64,000 nt of DNA from Blautia hansenii (GCF_013304445.1 NZ_JAAITA010000014.1:16533-80532), one strand, 5' to 3'. Numbered from the stretch's first letter, positions 40,468 to 50,487 are shown. Numbers and translations are program-made. The notes: generated by a model from the letters alone, not told the origin.

Positions 40468-41859
40468 ATGAAGGCAAAAAAAATTCTGGCTGCAGGACTT
40501 GCAGTAACCACGTTGGCATCAACTGCCTTAACCGGATGTGGAAATTCCGATTCTTCTGAAACGGCAGATGGAAAAAAGAATTTATCTGTTTTTATCTTTG
40601 CCAATGACCATGAGTCAAAAGTGTACAAGGATATGATTAAGAAGTTTGAGGAAGACCACAAAGATACGATTGGAAAAGTGGATATTCAGATTACTACACA
40701 GGAAGAATATAGTAAGACATTAACAGGAATGATGACAGCGGGGGATTTGCCGGACGTATTCTATGTGGGACCTGAGGCCGTAGAACAATATGTGGAAAAT
40801 GGTTATATTGCAGATTTGCAGCCAATTTTGGATGAGAAAGGAATCAGTACAGACGGACTTGTGGCGCAGGAGGCATTAAACAGCTATAGATACGATGGAG
40901 AAAAGACCGGTTCCGGTGATTTGTATGCACTTCCGAAAGATGCCTCTGTATTTGCCTATGCTTACAACAAAGACATTTTTGATGAAGCAGGTATTCCATA
41001 TCCGGATCCTGAAAATCCATATACCTATGAAGAGTTTGTAGATGTATGCCAGAAACTTACAAAAGATACAGACGGAGATGGGGAAATCGACCAGTGGGGC
41101 TGTGGTATGGCCAATGCCTTTATGCTTCAACAGTATGTATGGTCAAACGGAGCTTCCTATTTATCTGACGATTATAAAACAGTAAATATTGATACTCCGG
41201 AGTTTAAAGAGGCTTTACAGAAATATGTAGACTTGACATTAAAGTATAAAGTAACACCTACCGTAGAGCAGGACGCTTCTCTTGGTGTATATCAGAGATG
41301 GCTGGCAGGACAGGAAGCTTTCTATGCATGTGGAACATGGGATGTGGCCGCTTTTATGGATAAAGAAACTTTCCCGTTCAACTGGGATTTGTGTGCGTTC
41401 CCGACTTTGTCAACAGGAAAAACTATGACCTGGCTTGGAACCGTTGGGTTCTGTGTATCTGAAAACAGCAAAAATAAAGAGGAAGCAGCAGAACTGATTT
41501 CTTATCTGTGTACAGATGAAGATGGACAGAAAGAACTTTCCGGTATTACAGGCGGAGAATCGATTCAGCTTCCCAATATTAAAAGCCTTGCAGATGGAGA
41601 ATTTGTAGATGCAATTAACAGTGGAACACTTCAGTTCCCATCTAATGTAAATGTATTTTTTAATTATCTGAACGGAACAGACAAATATGAGGGAAGATTT
41701 CAGGAAACAACTTATACACCAAATGCAGAATGGAATGATATCTTCCTGGAAGGTTTGGATAATGTAAAAAATGACTCTATGACGGTGGATGAATACATAG
41801 AGCAGGTAGCACCGAAAATGCAGGAATCTCTTGATGAGGCCTGGGAAAGCGTAGAATAA
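40468..41859 (+). CDS. Sugar-binding lipoprotein of ABC importer
   Basis: A 463-residue extracellular solute-binding protein with a lipoprotein signal (lipobox LTGC, Cys24). The fold starts at NLSVFIFANDHESKVYKDMI, then has GDLPDVFYVGPEAVEQYVEN and ACGTWDVAAFMDKETFPFNW. The context (three GH43, one GH51) suggests it captures arabino-oligosaccharides. TAGGGAGGA precedes the ATG. A hairpin separates it from the permease genes, so it is probably made in excess over them. Confidence 0.9.
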   Translation: MKAKKILAAGLAVTTLASTALTGCGNSDSSETADGKKNLSVFIFANDHESKVYKDMIKKFEEDHKDTIGKVDIQITTQEEYSKTLTGMMTAGDLPDVFYVGPEAVEQYVENGYIADLQPILDEKGISTDGLVAQEALNSYRYDGEKTGSGDLYALPKDASVFAYAYNKDIFDEAGIPYPDPENPYTYEEFVDVCQKLTKDTDGDGEIDQWGCGMANAFMLQQYVWSNGASYLSDDYKTVNIDTPEFKEALQKYVDLTLKYKVTPTVEQDASLGVYQRWLAGQEAFYACGTWDVAAFMDKETFPFNWDLCAFPTLSTGKTMTWLGTVGFCVSENSKNKEEAAELISYLCTDEDGQKELSGITGGESIQLPNIKSLADGEFVDAINSGTLQFPSNVNVFFNYLNGTDKYEGRFQETTYTPNAEWNDIFLEGLDNVKNDSMTVDEYIEQVAPKMQESLDEAWESVE

Positions 41860-41877
41860 GGCTGCAAGTGAGAAGCG

Positions 41878-41930
41878 CTCCTGTATAGGGATTTGTAAGA
41901 AAATATCCGTTATACAGGAGGCTTTTCTTT
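41878..41930 (+). terminator. Attenuating hairpin between binding protein and permeases
   Basis: CTCCTGTATA (41878-41887) pairs perfectly with TATACAGGAG (41911-41920), followed by GCTTTTCTTT. It probably gives partial termination or 3'-end protection, lowering permease expression. Confidence 0.7.
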
Positions 41931-41948
41931 GTTTGGAGGGATAGAGTT

Positions 41949-42875
41949 ATGAGCAGAACAAAAGTAAAACCAATCAAGAGAAAAATGAGCAAAGCTGCTT
42001 TTAAGGAGCACTGCTGGGGACTGGCCTTTGTATCACCGCCTTTTATTGGATTCTGTATTTTTATGGCATTTCCGATTGTGTTCGCATTTGTAGCGAGTTT
42101 GACAAAATGGAACGGTATGAACCAGATGCTGGATAACTTTGTGGGCTTGGACAATTACATTAAATTACTGGGAGATGAGAAGTTCTGGAAGGTACTGCTG
42201 AACACAGTGATTTATATGATAGGTATTCCTGTTGGCATGATACTGGCGTTGGTGATTGCGGTAGGAATGAACCGAAAAATAAAGGGAATTAAGATTCTTC
42301 GTACGTTATACTATGTACCGGTTGTATCTTCCCTGGTTGCGGTAGCTATTCTGTGGATGTGGGTTTTCAACTATGACTATGGTCTGCTGAATAGTATTAT
42401 CAAAGCTGTTACAGGCGCTCATGGTCCTAATTGGCTGGGAGATGAATTTTGGGTAAAAGTATCCATGATTATTTTTATGGTATGGAAAGGTCTGGGTGGT
42501 TCCATTATTTTGTATCTGGCAGGTCTGCAGAGTATTCCGAGAGATTATTATGAGGCTGCTAAAATTGATGGCGCTAATGGCCTGAAGCTGTTTCGCTATA
42601 TTACCATGCCTTTGGTATCTCCGGTTACTTTTTATTTGTTGATTACAGGTCTGATTGGTGGTTTCCAGGTTTTTGTAGAAGTGCTGGTTATGGTTCCGAA
42701 CGGAGGCTTAAACTACAGTGCTGCAACCGTTGTATTCTATCTCTATGATAAGGCCTTTGGCAATAACCAGATGGGATATGGTTCTGCAATGGCATTTATT
42801 CTGGCAATCTTTATCTTTATCATTACGGCAATTAACTTTAAGGCCCAGGATAAATGGGTAAAGACCATTGAATAG
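41949..42875 (+). CDS. Carbohydrate ABC transporter permease (UgpA/MalF type)
   Basis: A 308-residue membrane protein with six spans: HCWGLAFVSPPFIGFCIFMA begins the first. The EAA loop is EAAKIDGANGLKLFRYITMP. It forms the importer channel with the next gene. TTTGGAGGGATAGAGTT stands before the ATG. No ATPase is encoded nearby. Confidence 0.92.
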   Translation: MSRTKVKPIKRKMSKAAFKEHCWGLAFVSPPFIGFCIFMAFPIVFAFVASLTKWNGMNQMLDNFVGLDNYIKLLGDEKFWKVLLNTVIYMIGIPVGMILALVIAVGMNRKIKGIKILRTLYYVPVVSSLVAVAILWMWVFNYDYGLLNSIIKAVTGAHGPNWLGDEFWVKVSMIIFMVWKGLGGSIILYLAGLQSIPRDYYEAAKIDGANGLKLFRYITMPLVSPVTFYLLITGLIGGFQVFVEVLVMVPNGGLNYSAATVVFYLYDKAFGNNQMGYGSAMAFILAIFIFIITAINFKAQDKWVKTIE

Positions 42876-42889
42876 GAGGGGAAAAGAAA

Positions 42890-43759
42890 ATGGCTAAATT
42901 AGATGAAAAAAGTTCTGAAGTGAAAACGAAAAAAGCAAAAATAGTAGACAGGATTGTTTTTACTCTCCTTTTGATAGGCGCTATTGCCATGGTATTTCCG
43001 CTGATTTATATGCTTCTGAGTTCCTTTATGACAAAAAATCAGATTTTGTCTGCGAACTTCAGTATTATTCCGAATCCGTGGAAGTTTGGAAAGTATGCAG
43101 AGGTGCTGCAGAAACCGGAATTTATGAGAGGTCTTAGAAATACGCTGATAGTAGCTATGCCAGTATTGATAGTTGGCGGATTTACTTCTTCTTTGGCGGC
43201 GTTTTCTTTCAGCAAGCTGAAATTTAAAGGGAAAGATGGAATTTTTCTGGGATTGCTGGCAACTATGATGATACCGTTTGCGGTCGTTATGATACCCCAG
43301 TATGTGATGTTTACAAAGATGGGATGGACAAACAGTCTTTTGCCTCTGATTATTCCAGGGCTTTTTGGAAATGTCAGTATTATTTTCTTTTTGCGGCAGA
43401 ATCTGACCAGCGTTCCGGATTCTATGGTGGAGGCTGCTAAAATTGATGGCTGTGGCTATTTTAAAATGTATTATAAAATTTTTCTTCCTTTAATGAAGGG
43501 GGCATTAATGACACAGATTATTTTGTGGTTCATGGGAATCTGGAATGATTATCTGGCACCGACTATTTTTATTCAGGATGAACAGTGGTTTACTCTGCAG
43601 GTGGTTATCCGGTCCTTTAATGCTTATTATGCAGTAAACAGCGATTACCCGCTGATTATGGCAGCTTCTGTTTTAGCAATCCTGCCAACGCTGCTTTTGT
43701 TCTTTTTCTTCCAGAGATACATTATTGAATCCATGGCAGTTACTGGTGTAAAAGGATGA
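42890..43759 (+). CDS. Carbohydrate ABC transporter permease (UgpE/MalG type)
   Basis: A 289-residue membrane protein with six spans; the N-terminus is charged and cytoplasmic, then FTLLLIGAIAMVFPLIYMLL. The EAA loop reads EAAKIDGCGYFKMYYKIFLP. It lies 14 bases after the first permease. Its TGA overlaps the ATG of the next GH43 gene (ATGA), so transporter and enzyme are translationally coupled. Confidence 0.92.
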   Translation: MAKLDEKSSEVKTKKAKIVDRIVFTLLLIGAIAMVFPLIYMLLSSFMTKNQILSANFSIIPNPWKFGKYAEVLQKPEFMRGLRNTLIVAMPVLIVGGFTSSLAAFSFSKLKFKGKDGIFLGLLATMMIPFAVVMIPQYVMFTKMGWTNSLLPLIIPGLFGNVSIIFFLRQNLTSVPDSMVEAAKIDGCGYFKMYYKIFLPLMKGALMTQIILWFMGIWNDYLAPTIFIQDEQWFTLQVVIRSFNAYYAVNSDYPLIMAASVLAILPTLLLFFFFQRYIIESMAVTGVKG

Positions 43760-45126
43760 GGTGTGTTTCTGTGTATGAAGAAAATGAAGGGGAAGTACAA
43801 GGTGTTCTTCGCCTGAACGAGACAAATGTGTATCAAAATCCAGTGGTATGGTCCCACGATCCGTCTATGATGTGGGACCCTGTAACCAAACTGTATTATT
43901 CCTATAGCACAGATATTTACAGACCTGAAGAGGGATTAAGAGAAAAAATAGGAATTCCGGTGCGCAGTTCCAGGGATTTAATACATTTTACTTATGAGGG
44001 AATCGTACTTTCGGAAAAGGCTATACGGGAAGGGCGGGATAATGGGGATTTTCCGCCTACGGAAGGTTTTTGGGCGCCTTATGTGGAGTATGTAAAAGGA
44101 GAATATCGAATGTATTATTCTGCAACGAAAGCCTTTGGCAGTTCGGAATCCCGCATATGGCTGGCTGTAGCCAGGCATCCTCTGGGGCCTTTTGAGAATA
44201 GAGGGGTTGTGGCAGATACCTGGGGAACGGATAATACTTATCCAAATGCAATTGATGCACATGTGGTATGGGATGAACACCGGTGTTATTTGGTCTATGG
44301 CTCCTTTTTCGGAGGAATCTATATAAAAGCTCTAGATCCGTCTACGGGATTATCCGCAGATGGTAATCCGAAAAGTTTCGGAAAGTGTATTTCCAGACGA
44401 GGAAAAGGATTTTCAAAAGACGGACCGGAAGGTGCTTCCATTATATATATGCCTGAAAACGGTTGGTTTTATCTGTTTCAGTCTTATGGCTGGCTGGGAG
44501 ACGATTACGATATTCGGGTAGGGAGAAGCAGAAATGTGACCGGCCCTTATCTGGACTTTTGTGGAAAGAATCTGAAAGAAGAAAGCATGGGAGTTCAGAT
44601 TGCAGGGAGTTATAGGTTTGAAGCTGGAAATCCTAATGCAGGGATAAATGGGAATTCATGGAAATGGAATGGATTTCGAGGTCCGGGGCATGGCGTGCCC
44701 TTTTATGACGAAAGGCGGAACAGATATTTTTTTGTGCATCATGTAAGAGATGGTGCTGAAATATACAGAGACTATGACGAAGAGGAAAAGCGTGCCAGTT
44801 ATCAGGTGCATTACATGATGGTACGCACAATGGCACTGATAAATGACTGGCCTGTTTTTCTGCCCGAACCGTACCAGGGAGAGGAGAGGAAAATTCCTGT
44901 TTCTGAAGCTCCCGGTGGATATTGGGAAATTTTATATTTCCGGGAAGATGGAAAAGAAATCCAGCGCTCAGAAAAGGTTCTGATAGCGGATTTTTGTAAG
45001 CACTTTGAAAACTCTATAGTTTATGAATGCAGAGATTTTGAGAATGGAAAAAAATCGGTAGTTATGTCGGGAATTGATAAATCCGGTCTTGCATATTGGG
45101 GAAAATTCATGTATAGTATAGTTTAG
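43756..45126 (+). CDS. GH43-family glycosidase, cytoplasmic
   Basis: A 456-residue enzyme with no signal peptide. The GH43 propeller carries the base Asp in WSHDPSMMWDP, an Asp in AIDAHVVWD, the acid Glu in GPEGASIIYMP, and the late GFRGPGHGVP loop. After about residue 385 comes a short beta-rich C-terminal domain. It is related to arabinanase/arabinofuranosidase-type GH43 enzymes and probably works on oligosaccharides delivered by the importer. The ATG at 43756 overlaps the permease stop; GTG at 43771, with GAGGTG at about 6 bases, is a real alternative start. Confidence 0.88.
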   Translation: MRCVSVYEENEGEVQGVLRLNETNVYQNPVVWSHDPSMMWDPVTKLYYSYSTDIYRPEEGLREKIGIPVRSSRDLIHFTYEGIVLSEKAIREGRDNGDFPPTEGFWAPYVEYVKGEYRMYYSATKAFGSSESRIWLAVARHPLGPFENRGVVADTWGTDNTYPNAIDAHVVWDEHRCYLVYGSFFGGIYIKALDPSTGLSADGNPKSFGKCISRRGKGFSKDGPEGASIIYMPENGWFYLFQSYGWLGDDYDIRVGRSRNVTGPYLDFCGKNLKEESMGVQIAGSYRFEAGNPNAGINGNSWKWNGFRGPGHGVPFYDERRNRYFFVHHVRDGAEIYRDYDEEEKRASYQVHYMMVRTMALINDWPVFLPEPYQGEERKIPVSEAPGGYWEILYFREDGKEIQRSEKVLIADFCKHFENSIVYECRDFENGKKSVVMSGIDKSGLAYWGKFMYSIV

Positions 45127-45137
45127 ATAAGTCTAAA
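45122..45137. promoter_or_regulatory. Palindrome before ArsR-like gene
   Basis: TTTAGA-TAAG-TCTAAA is a perfect 6+4+6 inverted repeat, overlapping the stop codon of the GH43 gene. Its half-site TTTAG(A/T)TAA resembles the repeats at 39172 and 40363. Confidence 0.5.
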
Positions 45138-45171
45138 ATTTTTAAGGTTATCTGGAAAGTGGGAAGAAGCA

Positions 45172-46092
45172 ATGTTACATATTAAGAGCTTAGATGAGGG
45201 TCTTGAGATATTCAAGGCATTGGGGTCAGAAGTCAGAATTAATATTGTCAAACTGCTGCTGGAAAACCGAGAGATGAATATGAATGAACTTGCATCCAGC
45301 TTGGGCATTACGAATGGTGCATTGACCAGCCATATTAAGAAACTTGAAGAGACGGGCATAATTAAAGTCATTACAGAACATGGCGGACATGGGAATCAGA
45401 AGCTGTGCAGAGTCGATGTGGATAAGATTCTGGTGGAAGTAGAGGGCAAAGAGGCGGAAGATGAAAACAATATCTATAACACGGAAGTGAGGGTTGGACA
45501 TTATTCTGATTATGAAATTTATCCGACCTGCGGTTTAGCCACAGACACGGCTTTGGTAGGGGAAGTTGATGATCCAAGATATTTTGCTCATCCGGACAGA
45601 ATTAAAGCAAGAATTCTCTGGTTTACAAAGGGTTATATTGAATATATTATACCCAATCTTTTGCCCAGTGCAACAAAGATAGAACAAATTACCCTTTCTC
45701 TCGAAATTAGTTCAGAGGCGCCGGGAGTCAACAGCGACTGGCCTTCCGATATTTCTTTTTACTTAAATGATGAGAAAATCGGAACCTGGACAAGTCCGGG
45801 AGATTATGGCGATGTCCGGGGAATTTTCACTCCGGATTGGTGGTTCCCGAATTGGAATCAATATGGACTTTTGAAAATGATTGTAATTAATAAGAAAGGA
45901 ACTTTTGTAGATGGATTAAAAATATCGGATATTAATATCCGAAAATTTAATCTGGATTATAAGAGTACCATCCGATTTAAGTTCCAGATTGAAGAAGATG
46001 CTAAAAATGTAGGCGGCATCACAATTTTCGGCAATGGATTCGGAAATTACAATCAGGACATTAAGGTTCGGATTGCATATAGTCAAATGTAA
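45172..46092 (+). CDS. ArsR-like winged-helix regulator with large C-terminal domain
   Basis: A 306-residue protein. Residues 1-85 are an ArsR-type winged helix: IFKALGSEVRINIVKLLLEN, then MNELASSLGITNGALTSHIK and KLEETGIIKVI. No metal-binding Cys pair is seen. Residues 110-306 form a beta-rich domain (YPTCGLATDTALVGEVDDPR; LEISSEAPGVNSDWPSDISF; WTSPGDYGDVRGIFTPDWWF) that I do not recognise as a standard Pfam family and that could bind a sugar. It sits inside the GH43/GH51 locus and is the likely local regulator. Similar fusions occur beside arabinan genes in Firmicutes (recollection). Confidence 0.75.
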   Translation: MLHIKSLDEGLEIFKALGSEVRINIVKLLLENREMNMNELASSLGITNGALTSHIKKLEETGIIKVITEHGGHGNQKLCRVDVDKILVEVEGKEAEDENNIYNTEVRVGHYSDYEIYPTCGLATDTALVGEVDDPRYFAHPDRIKARILWFTKGYIEYIIPNLLPSATKIEQITLSLEISSEAPGVNSDWPSDISFYLNDEKIGTWTSPGDYGDVRGIFTPDWWFPNWNQYGLLKMIVINKKGTFVDGLKISDINIRKFNLDYKSTIRFKFQIEEDAKNVGGITIFGNGFGNYNQDIKVRIAYSQM

Positions 46093-46104
46093 AGAAGATA
46101 GAAG

Positions 46105-46151
46105 CGGCTCAATATTCTGCATTATAAGCAGAGTTGAGTCGTTTTGTTTTG
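46105..46151 (+). terminator. Terminator after ArsR-like gene
   Basis: CGGCTCAA (46105-46112) with TTGAGTCG (46134-46141), inner stem TCTGC (46116-46120)/GCAGA (46128-46132), then TTTTGTTTTG. Confidence 0.8.
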
Positions 46152-46177
46152 TATCTGCGGGAGTAAAAGGAGGCAGC

Positions 46178-47641
46178 ATGAAGAAAAAAGCAATTTTATA
46201 TCTGACAATGGCCCTGTGTGTTGGCATGGCTGGCTGTGGACAAAAAGAAAAGTTAAAGGCAGATAAAGCTTTCGAGAAAGAATTTAAAGAGGTATCTGTT
46301 CATGACCCGTCGGTTGTGCAGGGAGATGATGGAAGTTATTATATTTTTGGTTCTCATCTGGCAGTAGCGAAAACCGATGATTTTATGAATTGGGAATATG
46401 TGAATCAGGGAGTGAAGAATGATAATTCCGTTATCCCGGATGTGTATCTGAATATGAAAGAGGCATTTGAATGGTCTCACAGCAATACGTTCTGGGCTCC
46501 GGATGTGGCAAAGCTGGCAGACGGGAAATTTCATTTGTATTATTGTAACTGTCAAGGAGATGCCCCGGTTTCCTGTCTCGGAACAGCGGTTTCTGACACA
46601 GTAGCAGGTCCATATATTAACGAGGGGCTGATGTTGAAATCCGGAATGGGTGCAGAAGAAAAAGACGAGGATGGTAATTTGTATCAGGCAACCACGGACC
46701 CTAATACGGTAGACCCATGTACCTTTTATGACGCAGAGGGAAAACTCTGGATGGTTTACGGTTCTTATTCGGGCGGAATTTTCATAAAAGAAATGAATCC
46801 GGAAACGGGTCTGCCCCTGGAAACAGGCTATGGGAAAAAACTATTGGGCGGCAATCATCTTAGGATAGAGGCGCCGTACATTATATATAATGAAGAAACA
46901 GGATATTATTACATGTTTCTTTCCTTTGGAGGATTGGATTCTACCGGAGGATATAACATCCGGGTGTGCAGGTCTGAAAATCCAGACGGTCCCTATGTTG
47001 ACTCCATGGGACAGGAAATGGAGGATTGTAAAGGGGCAGCAGGGACATCTTTTAGTGATGCAACAGCAGCTTTGTATGGCACGAAGTTAATGGGTGGCTA
47101 TAAGTTTTTATGGAAAGAAGGCGAAGAGGGAGAGGAAAGGGAAGGATACCTTTCGCCAGGACATAATTCTTGTATTTATCAGGAAGAGACAGACCGATAT
47201 TTCATTATTTATCACACCAGATTTGAGAACAGGGGTGAAGAACATGAGGTTCGCGTACACCAAATGTTTTTCAATGAAGATGGCTGGCCGGTGATTGCGC
47301 CTTACCGATATACAGAGGAATCTTTGAAAGAATATACAAAGGAAGAACTTGCAGGAAATTATAAATTTATCAATCATGGCAGAGAGATTTCGGCAGATAT
47401 GGCAGAATCAGATGAAATTCAACTTTGCACGGATGGAAAGATAAAGGGGGCGGCAGAAGGCACCTGGAATCTCAAAAAGGATTGTAAGATAGAGCTGGAG
47501 CTTGATGGAAAAAGTTATAAAGGTGTTTATTTAAAGCAATGGGACGAGGACGGCAAAAAGTATGTTATGACGTTTACTGCCCTGTGCAGTGAAACAGGAG
47601 TGTCTGTCTGGGGAAGTGGCCTTAACGCAATAGAAGAGTAG
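46178..47641 (+). CDS. GH43 endo-arabinanase-like lipoprotein
   Basis: A 487-residue surface lipoprotein (lipobox GMAGC, Cys20). The GH43 propeller includes [20 protein letters not shown] (base Asp), [28 protein letters not shown] (second Asp), [19 protein letters not shown] (acid Glu) and SPGHNSC. A C-terminal beta-barrel follows (about 390-487), as in two-domain endo-1,5-alpha-arabinanases. It is the only secreted enzyme in this locus and probably cuts arabinan outside the cell. ATG 46178 is chosen because AAAGGAGG stands at the right distance and a signal peptide follows; a longer frame upstream runs through the terminator. Confidence 0.88.
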   Translation: MKKKAILYLTMALCVGMAGCGQKEKLKADKAFEKEFKEVSVHDPSVVQGDDGSYYIFGSHLAVAKTDDFMNWEYVNQGVKNDNSVIPDVYLNMKEAFEWSHSNTFWAPDVAKLADGKFHLYYCNCQGDAPVSCLGTAVSDTVAGPYINEGLMLKSGMGAEEKDEDGNLYQATTDPNTVDPCTFYDAEGKLWMVYGSYSGGIFIKEMNPETGLPLETGYGKKLLGGNHLRIEAPYIIYNEETGYYYMFLSFGGLDSTGGYNIRVCRSENPDGPYVDSMGQEMEDCKGAAGTSFSDATAALYGTKLMGGYKFLWKEGEEGEEREGYLSPGHNSCIYQEETDRYFIIYHTRFENRGEEHEVRVHQMFFNEDGWPVIAPYRYTEESLKEYTKEELAGNYKFINHGREISADMAESDEIQLCTDGKIKGAAEGTWNLKKDCKIELELDGKSYKGVYLKQWDEDGKKYVMTFTALCSETGVSVWGSGLNAIEE

Positions 47642-47657
47642 AAAAGGAGAAAAGCAC

Positions 47658-49157
47658 ATGGCAAGACTTGTAATTAACACAAAAAAGAAAGTAAGCAAAA
47701 TCAACAAAGAAATTTACGGACATTTTTCGGAACATCTGGGAAGATGTATCTACGAAGGGATTTATGTGGGAGAAGACTCCCCTATTGAGAATGTCAATGG
47801 CATGAGATGTGATGTGGTGGAGGCCCTGAAGGAAATGAAAGTGCCTGTTCTGCGCTGGCCGGGCGGCTGCTTTGCGGATGAATATCACTGGAAAGACGGT
47901 ATAGGACCGAAAGAAACAAGGAAAAAGATGATTAATACTCACTGGGGCGGAGTGGTAGAGGACAACAGTTTCGGAACCCATGAATTTTTTGAATTGTGTG
48001 AGCAACTTGGCTGCGAAACCTATATCAATGGAAATCTGGGAAGCGGTACGGTTCAGGAAATGTCCGAATGGGTAGAATACATGACTTTTGAAGGCGTTTC
48101 TCCTATGGCAGAGCTTCGTGCAAAGAACGGACACGAGAAACCGTGGAAAGTAGATTTTTTTGGTGTGGGAAATGAAAGCTGGGGCTGCGGCGGCAATATG
48201 AATCCGGATTTTTATGCCAATGAATACCGCAGATACCAGACTTTTATCAGAGATTATAAGACAGGAGAGCATATTGAGAAAATTTGCTGTGGTGCAAATG
48301 TAGATGATTATGAATGGACAAAAGAGGTTCTGGATACCTGTTTTCGTCATTCTCTTCCTTTCCAGCATGGTTTTATGGACGGGCTTTCTCTGCACTATTA
48401 TGTGCACCCGGAAGGATGGGATGTGAAAGGAAGTGCTACAGATTTTGACGAAACAGTATGGTACAAAACCTTAAATAAGGCTTTGTATATGGAGGAATTG
48501 ATTCAGCGTCACGGGGCTATTATGGATACTTATGACCCAGAGAAAAAAATCGGCATGATTGTAGATGAGTGGGGAACTTGGTATACCTGCGAACCTGGCA
48601 CAAATCCAGGATTTCTTTATCAGCAGAATACCATGCGTGACGCTCTGGTGGCAGGAATTACCCTGAATATTTTTAATAAACACAGCGACAGGGTGAAAAT
48701 GGCAAACCTGGCTCAGATGGTCAATGTTCTGCAGTCAGTGCTTTTGACAGAAGGTGAAAAGATGGTGAAAACACCAACTTATCATATTTTTAATATGTAT
48801 AAACATCACCAGGATGCAGAACTTCTGGACAGCCATATGGAGACGAAAACCATTGGCACAGGAGAGTGGAATGTGCCGAATCTGACAGAATCTGTTTCTG
48901 TGGCAGAAGATGGTACGCTGCATATTACACTTACAAATCTGTCTTTGGAAGAGGATTATGAAATTGATACCACCATATTGGATAAAGCAGTATCACAGGT
49001 GCGGGGAGAAATCGTCACAGGAGAAATGCATGCGAAGAATACCTTTGAAGAGCCGGAGACTGTAACAGTGGAAACCTTTGATAAAGCAGAGCTTACAGAG
49101 GGAGGATTGAAATTTACAATCCCAAAATGCAGTGTGGTACATTTAGAGGTGAGATAA
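47658..49157 (+). CDS. abfA: Alpha-L-arabinofuranosidase GH51
   Basis: A 499-residue cytoplasmic enzyme that removes terminal arabinofuranose. GH51 landmarks: [20 protein letters not shown] near the start, [20 protein letters not shown], the acid/base Glu173 in [11 protein letters not shown] and the nucleophile Glu304 in VDEWGTWY. The C-terminal beta domain ends at [31 protein letters not shown] precedes the ATG, 16 bases after the GH43 lipoprotein gene. It completes the intracellular end of the arabinan pathway. Confidence 0.95.
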   Translation: MARLVINTKKKVSKINKEIYGHFSEHLGRCIYEGIYVGEDSPIENVNGMRCDVVEALKEMKVPVLRWPGGCFADEYHWKDGIGPKETRKKMINTHWGGVVEDNSFGTHEFFELCEQLGCETYINGNLGSGTVQEMSEWVEYMTFEGVSPMAELRAKNGHEKPWKVDFFGVGNESWGCGGNMNPDFYANEYRRYQTFIRDYKTGEHIEKICCGANVDDYEWTKEVLDTCFRHSLPFQHGFMDGLSLHYYVHPEGWDVKGSATDFDETVWYKTLNKALYMEELIQRHGAIMDTYDPEKKIGMIVDEWGTWYTCEPGTNPGFLYQQNTMRDALVAGITLNIFNKHSDRVKMANLAQMVNVLQSVLLTEGEKMVKTPTYHIFNMYKHHQDAELLDSHMETKTIGTGEWNVPNLTESVSVAEDGTLHITLTNLSLEEDYEIDTTILDKAVSQVRGEIVTGEMHAKNTFEEPETVTVETFDKAELTEGGLKFTIPKCSVVHLEVR

Positions 49158-49158
49158 A

Positions 49159-49422
49159 ATGCCGGATAATATCCAGAGGATATGTAAGAAATGCCTTCTG
49201 CGGGATATGGAGGAAAAAGAATATTTCGCAAACATGTACGCTTATATTGATAATCTGTCCAAGGAGGATAAGGTGTCAGAGGCGGAATACCAGAGCAGGC
49301 TGGAGTTGTGCAGAAACTGTGAGAATTTGATTTCCGGGATGTGCAGAATATGCGGCTGTTATGTTGAAATGCGTGCGGCTATGAAAGTACGTCATTGTCC
49401 GGGCATAAAACCGAAATGGTAG
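49159..49422 (+). CDS. Small Cys-rich DUF6171-type protein
   Basis: An 87-residue protein with three Cys clusters: CKKC at residues 9-12, CRNC, and CRICGC, plus a late Cys (RHCPG). This suggests one or two zinc ribbons or a metal cluster. It resembles DUF6171 small proteins of Lachnospiraceae; function unknown. The ATG begins one base after the GH51 stop and uses GAGGTGAG in the GH51 tail, so it is coupled to abfA, although no link to sugar use is known. Confidence 0.7.
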   Translation: MPDNIQRICKKCLLRDMEEKEYFANMYAYIDNLSKEDKVSEAEYQSRLELCRNCENLISGMCRICGCYVEMRAAMKVRHCPGIKPKW

Positions 49423-49490
49423 TAAAAAAGTGCAAATCGTGTTACAGTATATATTAAGAAAAGTGTGAGCAGAAAACAGGAGGAACTGTT

Positions 49491-50441
49491 ATGAGCTTTT
49501 TACAGGAATTACAAAAATATGATTTGCACTGTCATCTGGACGGCTCGCTTTCTGTGGATTGTATTCGTACCATGGCAGAACAGGTAGGGATTTCTCTGGA
49601 AGAAAAAAATCTCAAGGAGCGTCTTTTGGCTGATTTTAACTGCAAAAGTCTGGCGGAGTATCTGACGAAGTTTGATTTGCCTCTGGAATGTCTTGTGACA
49701 GAGGAGAATTTTACTGAGGCGGTAAAAGATGTCATGAAAACTGCTGCTGCAGAACGGGTGGTATATATAGAAATCCGTTTTGCACCCATGCTTTCTGTGA
49801 GAGAAGGGTTGTCTCTTCGCCAGATTATAGAAGGAGCTCTAAAAGGATTGAAGCAGGGGGAAGAAGCGTATAGCATAAGGGGGAATTTGATTCTTTGCGG
49901 TATGCGCCACATGCCTTGGGAGAAAAATGTGGAATTGGTAAAGGCAGCAAAGGAATATTATGGTCATGGTGTCTGCGCCGTGGATTTGGCGGGAGACGAG
50001 GCCGCCTTTCCGGTAAGGCAGCAGGCGGTCATGTTCCAGACTGCGAAAGAGCTAGGTATTCCCTTTACCATTCATGCAGGGGAATGTCAAAATGCCCAGA
50101 GTATTTGGGACGCCTTGGAACTGGGCGCTTCCAGAATCGGACACGGAATCGCAGCTAGAAAAGACCCCAGGCTGATGGAATACTGTGTACAGCACAAAAT
50201 CCCTTTTGAGATGTGTCCGGTAAGCAATCTCCAGACAAAAGCAGTACAAAGTATGGAAGAGTATCCATTGTTTCTGTTTTTGAAAAAAGGAATACCGGTT
50301 ACCATAAACACGGATAATCGAACTGTGAGCAATACAAGTATTACAAGGGAACTTCAAATGATACAGGAATACTACGGATGTGCAGATGAAGTTTTGGAAA
50401 CTTTGATGAAACATGCAAGAGATGCTGCCTTCTCCAGTTAG
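49491..50441 (+). CDS. add: Adenosine deaminase
   Basis: A 316-residue metal-dependent enzyme turning adenosine into inosine. The zinc ligands His13 and His15 are in DLHCHLDGS. HAGE (195-198) gives the third His and the catalytic Glu; SRIGHGIA and CPVSNLQTKAV follow. The final metal Asp is in NTDNRTVS, the bacterial variant of the NTDDP motif. AGGAGGAACTGTT precedes the ATG. It is monocistronic and closed by a terminator overlapping its stop codon. Confidence 0.93.
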   Translation: MSFLQELQKYDLHCHLDGSLSVDCIRTMAEQVGISLEEKNLKERLLADFNCKSLAEYLTKFDLPLECLVTEENFTEAVKDVMKTAAAERVVYIEIRFAPMLSVREGLSLRQIIEGALKGLKQGEEAYSIRGNLILCGMRHMPWEKNVELVKAAKEYYGHGVCAVDLAGDEAAFPVRQQAVMFQTAKELGIPFTIHAGECQNAQSIWDALELGASRIGHGIAARKDPRLMEYCVQHKIPFEMCPVSNLQTKAVQSMEEYPLFLFLKKGIPVTINTDNRTVSNTSITRELQMIQEYYGCADEVLETLMKHARDAAFSS

Positions 50442-50460
50442 GAGAAAGGCAGTATTTTTT
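50425..50460 (+). terminator. Terminator overlapping the add stop codon
   Basis: CTGCCTTCTCC (50425-50435) pairs with GGAGAAAGGCAG (50441-50452, one bulged A), then TATTTTTT. Confidence 0.85.
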
Positions 50461-50487
50461 AATGCTGTCTGTCGCCTGCAAGAGATA

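Noticed and set aside
46034..46177. Longer N-terminus for the GH43 lipoprotein
   Set aside because: It runs through a terminator and would hide the lipoprotein signal, which starts at 46178.
47622..48407. A 261-codon frame antisense to abfA
   Set aside because: It is a shadow of the GH51 gene without a ribosome binding site or recognisable domain.
50270..50340. NTDN instead of NTDD in adenosine deaminase as a possible defect
   Set aside because: The NTDNR form is common in bacterial adenosine deaminases, so activity is expected.
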